The notes under the pieces: model-generated
The model's database searches: none
What the model saw: the letters and a program-made list of their open reading frames with translations, nothing else
Told to the model about the DNA's origin: nothing
Translations under genes and position numbers: made by a program
Assembly (NCBI GenBank): GCA_019136335.1
Contig: JAGVUK010000081.1
Location: 1 to 8,054, forward strand
Length of the DNA stretch: 8,054 nt
Source of the DNA: Methanomicrobiales archaeon
Lineage (GTDB): Archaea > Halobacteriota > Methanomicrobia > Methanomicrobiales > Methanoculleaceae
Direction: 5' to 3'
In this document: positions 4,131 to 8,054 of the stretch, piece by piece
How positions within the stretch are numbered: position 1 is the first letter of the stretch
Layout of the letters: each line of letters starts with the position of its first letter

Positions 4131-5804
4131 TCAGGTGCGGCCCCGCCGGTAGACGTAGAGCCCCATAAGCCCGGCGAGGATGCACGCCGCCGCCACCATC
4201 TTGAGCCGGTCCGGCCCCGGGATCACGGTCCCGCCGGCAGCCGCGGCGTCCCAGTCGTCCGCAAAGACCCGGGCGTAGTAGGCGGCGACACCCGGGTGCT
4301 CGATGATCACGCCCGCTTCCCGGTTGAACGCCGGCGAGTTGGCGTTCCAGTTGATGCTGCTGACAAGGACCGCCCGGCCGTCGACGATGACGCCCTTATT
4401 ATGCACTTTTGCGAGGTTGTTCGCCGCGAGGTCGACGATCCGCGCCTCGAGCGGCAGCCCCTCGGCCGCGGCGATCCGGTTGATCAGGTCGACCATCTCG
4501 TCGTTGTCTGCGTCGCCCTCGACGTTGAACCAGCAGGCGTCAAGGAGGACCCGCACCGCGACCCCCCGCCGGGAGGCGTCGATCGCGGCCGCGAGGTAGG
4601 GGTTGAGCTCATAGGCGGTCTCGTTTGTTATGTAGGCCTGCTCGATCGCGATGCTCTCTTCTGCTCCCTCGATCAGCCGGAGGATGAGGGCGCTCGTGTC
4701 GGGGGAGAGCACCGGGGTCACCCGCGCCCCCTCCGCGCGGCAGGGGGCGAACTCCGCCGTGTAGGCGGGCGCGTAAGGGACGTGGACCCCGGCCGCCGTG
4801 CCCTCGAACGGGACGATATCCCCGCCGGCGGCGTCAAAGAGGAAGACCTCCCGGAAGTAGGCCGCAAGCCCCGGGTCTTCGAGGCACGCCCCCCACCCGC
4901 GGTTGCCCTGCAGCCCCGGCGCCGGGTAACCGCCGGGCTTGAAGTTCTCGCTCCCGATGAGGACCGTCCCGGCGTCGATGACGATGTACTTCGCGTGGTC
5001 GTAGCGGTACTTCGCGTGAGCCGCGTCGGTCGTCGTCATCGAGAGGACCACGATACCGCTCTGGTTGAGGATGCCTGCGATCGCCCGCTCCTCCGGCGGT
5101 ATGCCGCCGACCGGCCCGCCCTCGAGGAGGACGGTCACGGCCGCGCCCCGCTCGCGGGCGCGGATGAGGTCGGCTGCCATCGCAGGATCGGTGAACTCGT
5201 AGACGTTTGCGAGGACCTCGCGCTCTGCAGACGCGACGGCCGCCGAGAAGGCGTCATACGCGCAGTCCGGGGCGGCGAACGCGGTCACCGCGACGCCGTC
5301 GAAGGTCGCGGGGGAGAAGCGGGACTGGCCGATGAAGAACGGGCGCGGGTCCCAGACGCCCTCCTCGAGGTAATGGACCTGCCCTTCCCGGGGCCGGACG
5401 TCGGCGGGCCAGGCGACCTGCTGGACGAGGGTCGCCCCCCGGTAGAGGTAGAGCGCGTCGGCCTGGTTCGCCATCAGGAGGTTCCCGCTCGAGACGACGT
5501 CCGGCACGGCCGGCGTCCGCCCCTCGATCTCGAAGTCGGGCAGGTAGCCGTGCGTCTCTTCAAACGCAGGGCCGTTCCTCGCGACAACCAGCCGTCCGTC
5601 GATCCGCGTCCCCGGCGGGAACCGGAAACCGCCTTTGCCGTCCGAGAGGACGAACCTGTCGAGCATCCCCTCCCCTTCGAGCACCAGGTACTCATCGGGG
5701 TCGCCGGGCCGGTAGGGGTCCGGGCAGAACTCGACGATCAGGATACCGCCGGTTGTGCCGGCAAGGAGGCAGAGGAGCAGGACGACCAGAGCGATCCGGC
5801 GCAT
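4131..5804 (-). CDS. Exported phospholipase-D-superfamily protein with lamin-tail-like domain
   Basis: The 557-residue protein begins with a signal peptide (MRRIALVVLLLCLLAGTTGG). Residues about 21-130 (ILIVEFCPDPYRPGDPDEYL onward, with RFPPGTRIDG and NLLMANQADALYLY) look like a lamin-tail beta-sandwich domain. Two PLD domains follow. The first has HAKYIVID (His270, Lys272, Asp277) then GSENF; the second has HNKGVIVD (His468, Lys470, Asp475) then SSINWN. Both complete HKD motifs would make one active site in the folded monomer. Near the C-terminus LKMVAAACILAGLMGLYVY plus RRGR (about 534-556) is a membrane anchor with positive residues inside. Catalysis is therefore probably outside the cell, on a phosphodiester (nucleic acid or phospholipid). 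The start at 5804 is chosen because the signal peptide begins there and TTTAT lies about 26 bases upstream; the reading frame stays open much further upstream, over the divergent kinase gene. Confidence 0.88.
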   Translation of the reverse strand: MRRIALVVLLLCLLAGTTGGILIVEFCPDPYRPGDPDEYLVLEGEGMLDRFVLSDGKGGFRFPPGTRIDGRLVVARNGPAFEETHGYLPDFEIEGRTPAVPDVVSSGNLLMANQADALYLYRGATLVQQVAWPADVRPREGQVHYLEEGVWDPRPFFIGQSRFSPATFDGVAVTAFAAPDCAYDAFSAAVASAEREVLANVYEFTDPAMAADLIRARERGAAVTVLLEGGPVGGIPPEERAIAGILNQSGIVVLSMTTTDAAHAKYRYDHAKYIVIDAGTVLIGSENFKPGGYPAPGLQGNRGWGACLEDPGLAAYFREVFLFDAAGGDIVPFEGTAAGVHVPYAPAYTAEFAPCRAEGARVTPVLSPDTSALILRLIEGAEESIAIEQAYITNETAYELNPYLAAAIDASRRGVAVRVLLDACWFNVEGDADNDEMVDLINRIAAAEGLPLEARIVDLAANNLAKVHNKGVIVDGRAVLVSSINWNANSPAFNREAGVIIEHPGVAAYYARVFADDWDAAAAGGTVIPGPDRLKMVAAACILAGLMGLYVYRRGRT

Positions 5805-5812
5805 ACGCAGGG

Positions 5813-5820
5813 TTATGTAG
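5813..5820 (+). promoter_or_regulatory. TATA-like box for the MfnE-type kinase gene
   Basis: TTATGTAG is centred about 28 bases before the ATG at 5844. AACAAACGAT just before the ATG has no Shine-Dalgarno site, so the mRNA is probably leaderless. The box lies only about 10 bases from the divergent gene's start codon. Confidence 0.5.
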
Positions 5821-5827
5821 TCTCCGG

Positions 5828-5833
5828 ATAAAG
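5828..5833 (-). promoter_or_regulatory. TATA-like box for the PLD-family gene
   Basis: Read on the minus strand, TTCTTTATCC contains an AT core about 26 bases before the ATG at 5804. It lies inside the promoter of the divergent kinase gene, so the two core promoters interlock within 39 bp. Confidence 0.5.
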
Positions 5834-5843
5834 AACAAACGAT

Positions 5844-6446
5844 ATGACAACGCCCGCGCCCCCGCTCGTCGTCAAGGTGGGCGGCAGCCTCTTTGACCGG
5901 GTTATCCCGCTGCTCGGCATACTCCGGGAGGTCGGCCGCCCGGTGCTGATCGTCCCCGGCGGCGGGAAGTTCGCCGACCTCGTCAGGCGCCTCGCCGTCT
6001 CCGATACCGCCGCCCACTGGATGGCGATCGCCGGCATGGAGCAGTTCGGGTGGTACATCGCCTCGCACGGCGTCCCGGCGGTCACCAAACCCGTCCTCCC
6101 GGCGGAGGTGACGGTCCTCCTCCCCTACTGCGCCCTGCGCAAGATCGACCCCCTTCCCCACTCCTGGAACGTCACCTCCGACACCATCGCCGCCTGGGTC
6201 GCAAGCGAACTCTCGACCGACCTCCTCCTCCTCAAATCCGTCGACGGCATCCACCACCGCCGGCGTCTCCTCTCCCGGGTCGAGGATCCCTCTCTCACCG
6301 CCGATGAGGTCGACCCGGCGTTCATCCGGTTCGTCTTTGAGCACGATCTCGTGGCCCGGGTGGTCAACGGCCGGCACGACGACCGGGTCCGCGGAGCTCT
6401 CCGGGACGAGGCCGTCACCGGGACTCTCATCGACCCGAGATTTTAA
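5844..6446 (+). CDS. mfnE: MfnE-type amino acid kinase family protein (methanofuran biosynthesis)
   Basis: The 200-residue protein is a short amino-acid-kinase-fold enzyme. Visible motifs are VVKVGGSL (9-16, phosphate-binding), IVPGGGKFAD (36-45), SDTAAHWMAIAGMEQFGWY (53-71), the conserved WNVTSDTIAAWVA (108-120) and LLLLKSVDGI (127-136). The length and the AHWMAI/VTSDTIA motifs fit the methanogen family that includes MfnE (MJ0458 type), which uses ATP to phosphorylate 5-(aminomethyl)-3-furanmethanol phosphate to the diphosphate during synthesis of methanofuran, the C1 carrier of the first step of CO2 methanogenesis. The assignment is from motif memory, so another small-molecule kinase of this fold remains possible. 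No acceptor-binding or ACT domain is appended. It is divergent from the PLD gene and appears to be transcribed alone. Confidence 0.8.
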   Translation: MTTPAPPLVVKVGGSLFDRVIPLLGILREVGRPVLIVPGGGKFADLVRRLAVSDTAAHWMAIAGMEQFGWYIASHGVPAVTKPVLPAEVTVLLPYCALRKIDPLPHSWNVTSDTIAAWVASELSTDLLLLKSVDGIHHRRRLLSRVEDPSLTADEVDPAFIRFVFEHDLVARVVNGRHDDRVRGALRDEAVTGTLIDPRF

Positions 6447-6460
6447 TTGTCGCGGGGGCG

Positions 6461-6470
6461 ATATGATAAG
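6461..6470 (+). promoter_or_regulatory. TATA-like box for the zinc-ribbon/aEF-1beta operon
   Basis: ATATGATAAG is centred about 27 bases before the ATG at 6492. A GAGG (6480-6483) lies eight bases before that ATG and could aid translation. The geometry supports a start at 6492 rather than the in-frame GTG/TTG-type extension that opens just after the kinase stop. The T-rich TTTTAATT at 6441-6448 just upstream may terminate the kinase transcript. Confidence 0.5.
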
Positions 6471-6491
6471 CTAACTTTTGAGGAAACTGCA

Positions 6492-6656
6492 ATGATAGCG
6501 AGAGATCGATGTACCTCCTGCAACGCCACGCTGGCCGAGGAAGGTTCCACAGGGTTCCCATGCCCGGTATGTGGGCACGGGATCAACAGGTGCTACCGGT
6601 GCAGGGAGCAGAGCATAGCCTATACATGCCAAAAATGCGGATTCCGGGGGCCATAA
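6492..6656 (+). CDS. Zinc-ribbon micro-protein linked to aEF-1beta
   Basis: The 54-residue protein is built of four Cys-X2-Cys pairs: CTSC (7/10), CPVCG (24/27), CYRC (34/37) and CQKCG (46/49). Eight cysteines should bind two zinc ions in a double zinc-ribbon. This is the archaeal family of predicted RNA-binding zinc-ribbon proteins (HVO_2753-like) that is often encoded beside elongation factor 1-beta, as here, where the next gene begins three bases after the stop. The pairing suggests a role around translation or RNA, but the molecular function of the family is not settled. The first methionine used is the one just before the first cysteine pair; it has a TATA-like box about 27 bases upstream. 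Confidence 0.85.
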   Translation: MIARDRCTSCNATLAEEGSTGFPCPVCGHGINRCYRCREQSIAYTCQKCGFRGP

Positions 6657-6659
6657 CCG

Positions 6660-6914
6660 ATGGGAAACGTCGCCATCATCCTGAAGATAATGCCCGAGTC
6701 CCCCGACGTCGACCGTGAAGCGCTCAAGTCCGCGGTCAAGGCGGCCGTTCCGGTCAACGATATCCGGGAAGAGCCGATCGGTTTCGGCCTCGTGGCGCTG
6801 AAAGTCGCCGTCGTCGTCCCCGATAAAGCCGGGGCTCCCGATGAGGTCGAGACAGCGCTCCAGAACCTTGACGGTGTCGGCAGCGCCGAGATTGTCGAAT
6901 CAACACTTGTATAA
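6660..6914 (+). CDS. ef1B: Translation elongation factor aEF-1beta
   Basis: The 84-residue protein matches the short archaeal elongation factor 1-beta: start MGNVAIILKIMPESPDVD, the conserved NDIREEPIGFGLVALKVAVV (residues 34-53) including the IGFGL loop, and the C-terminal strand region VGSAEIVESTLV. It forms the split beta-alpha-beta fold of the nucleotide exchange factor that releases GDP from aEF-1alpha so that it can bind GTP and aminoacyl-tRNA again. It follows the zinc-ribbon gene by three bases and is surely on the same mRNA. The length is standard for archaea (about 85-90). A hairpin with a T-run begins at the stop codon. Confidence 0.95.
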   Translation: MGNVAIILKIMPESPDVDREALKSAVKAAVPVNDIREEPIGFGLVALKVAVVVPDKAGAPDEVETALQNLDGVGSAEIVESTLV

Positions 6915-6936
6915 GTGGATCTCCATACCCACTTTT
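6913..6936 (+). terminator. Hairpin/T-run terminator of the aEF-1beta operon
   Basis: AAGTGG (6913-6918, overlapping the TAA) pairs with CCACTT (6929-6934) around a 10-base loop, and the T-run TTTT (6933-6936) closes it. It lies in the 27-bp gap between convergent genes and is the best terminator candidate in the window. Confidence 0.55.
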
Positions 6937-6941
6937 CCGCC

Positions 6942-7895
6942 CTAGCGGGCTTCTTCCAGCCGTTCCATCACGTCGGCGGTGATCTTCCGGATCTTCTTGA
7001 CCGACTCCTCAAACCCGGCGACCTCGTTCTCCTCGAGCCTGATGGGCACCGGGAAGACGCCGTTCCGGTTGAGGCGGGCGGGCACGCCGATGCAGACGTC
7101 GCCGATCCCGTGGATCTCGCTCGTGATGTAACTTGAGACGGTGAGGATCCGGTTCTCGTCCCCGAGGATCGTCCGGACAAGGGTTGCGATGGCCTCCCCG
7201 GGTCCGTAGATGGTGGAGCCCTTCTCCCGGATGATCGTCTCGCCGCTCGTCCTGACCGTACCGATCATCTCCTGCGCGGGCAGCCCCGAGAAGGTGGGCA
7301 GGTTGCTGATCCGGATGCCGCCGATCGTCGTCGCCGACCAGAGCGGGACCATGCTCTCCCCGTGCTCGCCGATGATGCGGGTATGCACCTCGCTGACGTG
7401 GACACGGAAGTAGCGGGCGATCAGGGATTTCAAGCGCATCGAGTCGAGGTGTGTCCCGAGGCCGAAGACCTGCCGCGGCTGGAGCCCCGAATACTTCAGG
7501 GCGACGGCGGTCATGACGTCGACGGGGTTCGTGACCATGAAGAGAATAGCGTCCGGCGAAGACCGGCCGATGGTCTCGGCGGTTTCGGCAACAACTTTCG
7601 CGTTCTCGAAGGCGAGGTCGTTCCTGTCCTGGCCGGGCCGGCGGGGGACTCCTGCTGTACAGATGACGATGTCTGAGCCTTCCGCATCGGCAAGGCGGGT
7701 GCTGTACGAGAGCCTGACGTGGGTGCCTCGCGCAGCAAACGAATCGGAGAGGTCGCGGCAGCAGCCTGCAAGGAAATCTTCACGTCCGGGCCTCCCGACG
7801 AGCAGCATATCGCTGATGTGCGGGATCTCGGATATGGTGTGGGCCGCAAACATGCCGACGTTCCCGGTAGCCCCAAGAATTGTTACTTTTGCCAT
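6942..7895 (-). CDS. mdh: Malate dehydrogenase, methanogen type
   Basis: The 317-residue protein is a lactate/malate dehydrogenase family enzyme that interconverts malate and oxaloacetate. The Rossmann motif is GATGNVG (8-14). The second strand ends LLVGRPGR (31-38); Gly34-Arg35, rather than the usual Asp, suggests use of NADP(H). The substrate loop GVPRRPGQDR (82-91) carries Arg residues typical of malate rather than lactate specificity. Further motifs are VTNPVDVMT (121-129), FGLGTHLDSMR (144-154) with Asp151 and Arg154, and IIGEHGES (174-181) with the catalytic His178. Overall it closely resembles the Methanocaldococcus MJ0490 type. In methanogens it belongs to the partial tricarboxylic acid pathway. 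The start at 7895 places MAKVTILGATG at the N-terminus; a longer frame to 7997 would run into the SRP RNA. A weak GGCGAT lies before the ATG. Confidence 0.93.
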   Translation of the reverse strand: MAKVTILGATGNVGMFAAHTISEIPHISDMLLVGRPGREDFLAGCCRDLSDSFAARGTHVRLSYSTRLADAEGSDIVICTAGVPRRPGQDRNDLAFENAKVVAETAETIGRSSPDAILFMVTNPVDVMTAVALKYSGLQPRQVFGLGTHLDSMRLKSLIARYFRVHVSEVHTRIIGEHGESMVPLWSATTIGGIRISNLPTFSGLPAQEMIGTVRTSGETIIREKGSTIYGPGEAIATLVRTILGDENRILTVSSYITSEIHGIGDVCIGVPARLNRNGVFPVPIRLEENEVAGFEESVKKIRKITADVMERLEEAR

Positions 7896-7910
7896 GGAGA
7901 TCGCCGTTGG

Positions 7911-7938
7911 GGACGTGTCCTCGGTCGACCGTGCGCAC
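7911..7938. repeat. Cluster of short palindromes upstream of malate dehydrogenase
   Basis: Three symmetric elements lie in a row: GGAC-GT-GTCC (7911-7920), the perfect 10-bp palindrome CGGTCGACCG (7922-7931) and the perfect 8-bp palindrome GTGCGCAC (7931-7938). They may be operator DNA for the malate dehydrogenase gene or short-range structure at the 3' end of the SRP RNA. No convincing TATA box is visible between them and the ATG at 7895. Confidence 0.35.
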
Positions 7939-8054
7939 AGGCATTCACCGCTGCATCCCTCCTCCACCCCGCAACCCCATGGGCGCCGAACGTCCACGGT
8001 AAGTCTGCTCCCTTCCGGGCCTGAACCGGTACCCGCGGCAAGAGGTCGCCGCCC
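7915..8054 (-). ncRNA. ffs: Signal recognition particle RNA (7S/SRP RNA), 3' half, partial
   Basis: On the minus strand, 8027-7998 reads as SRP helix 8. GGTTCAGG leads to CCC, the GGAA tetraloop (8016-8013) and GGG, then AGCAG and ACTTACC on the return strand. The internal-loop sequences CAGG and AGCA opposite each other, with the GGAA cap, are the SRP54-binding signature conserved from bacterial 4.5S to human 7SL RNA. Beyond it the 3' strand of helix 5 should follow; GGTGAATGCC near 7950-7939 recalls a conserved stretch of the 3' Alu side. The 5' half lies beyond the right edge. The 3' end cannot be fixed from sequence alone and may lie anywhere from about 7940 to close to the malate dehydrogenase start. 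The RNA is the scaffold of the particle that targets membrane and secreted proteins. Confidence 0.85.

Noticed and set aside
4296..5831. 511-codon open frame on the plus strand opposite the PLD-family gene
   Set aside because: It is the GC-rich antisense shadow of a gene with clear signal peptide, HKD motifs and anchor. Its translation is an Asp/Arg/Val/Glu-rich string with no recognisable motif.
6050..6307. Pro/His/Arg-rich open frame inside the kinase gene
   Set aside because: Out-of-frame shadow typical of GC-rich DNA, with low-complexity composition.
5805..6377. 191-residue N-terminal extension of the PLD-family protein
   Set aside because: It lies antisense to the MfnE-type kinase gene, and a signal peptide and promoter mark the start at 5804.
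6447..6491. 15-residue extension of the zinc-ribbon protein
   Set aside because: It covers the likely TATA box, and the extra residues lack any family feature; the ATG at 6492 lies just before the first cysteine pair.
7362..7676. 104-codon plus-strand frame inside malate dehydrogenase
   Set aside because: Antisense shadow of a well-recognised enzyme.
7896..7997. 34-residue N-terminal extension of malate dehydrogenase
   Set aside because: The Rossmann strand begins at MAKVTILG as in family members, and the extension overlaps the SRP RNA.
1..8054. CRISPR array, insertion sequence, tRNA or prophage genes
   Set aside because: No regularly spaced direct repeats, transposase motifs, tRNA cloverleaf or phage proteins were seen on either strand.

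Overview
The window looks like chromosomal DNA of a GC-rich methanogenic archaeon, most likely of the order Methanomicrobiales (a Methanoculleus-like genome). This is inferred from the gene set: a methanofuran-pathway kinase (MfnE type), a methanogen-type malate dehydrogenase, a ferredoxin:disulfide reductase with a fused rubredoxin, aEF-1beta paired with a zinc-ribbon protein, and an archaeal-type SRP RNA. Several genes also have a TATA-like box centred about 24-28 nt before the start codon and no Shine-Dalgarno sequence, as expected for leaderless archaeal transcripts. No tRNA, rRNA operon, CRISPR array, insertion sequence or phage gene was seen.

Layout, left to right. Positions 1-212 (-) hold the N-terminus of a secreted surface protein that runs off the left edge. 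Positions 356-1999 (+) encode a metallo-beta-lactamase-fold hydrolase with a long C-terminal extension that resembles a degenerate histidine-kinase ATPase domain. Positions 2048-2843 (+) are a two-gene redox operon: a glutaredoxin-like protein and an FTR-beta/rubredoxin fusion. Positions 2926-3141 (+) encode a small charged protein with an AT-hook-like motif. It converges on a membrane-anchored OB-fold protein (3143-3508, -). That gene is divergent from a two-gene regulator operon (3579-4126, +): a small winged-HTH protein and an HTH protein with two cysteine pairs. A 15-bp palindrome sits in the core promoter of the regulator operon.

Positions 4131-5804 (-) encode an exported, probably C-terminally anchored phospholipase-D-superfamily protein with an N-terminal lamin-tail-like domain. 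It shares a 39-bp divergent promoter region with the MfnE-type kinase (5844-6446, +). Positions 6492-6914 (+) encode a zinc-ribbon micro-protein and aEF-1beta, closed by a hairpin/T-run terminator. Positions 6942-7895 (-) encode malate dehydrogenase. Immediately upstream of it, at the right edge and on the same strand, lies the 3' half of the SRP RNA, recognised from its helix 8.

Together this is mostly housekeeping and redox chemistry (coenzyme biosynthesis, translation, protein targeting, disulfide reduction, carbon metabolism), interspersed with lineage-specific surface, nuclease-like and regulatory genes. Nothing is a clear mobile or defence island. The less ordinary items are the MBL/degenerate-kinase fusion, the lamin-tail/PLD exported protein, the cysteine-paired regulator with its palindrome-bearing promoter, and the very compact divergent promoters.
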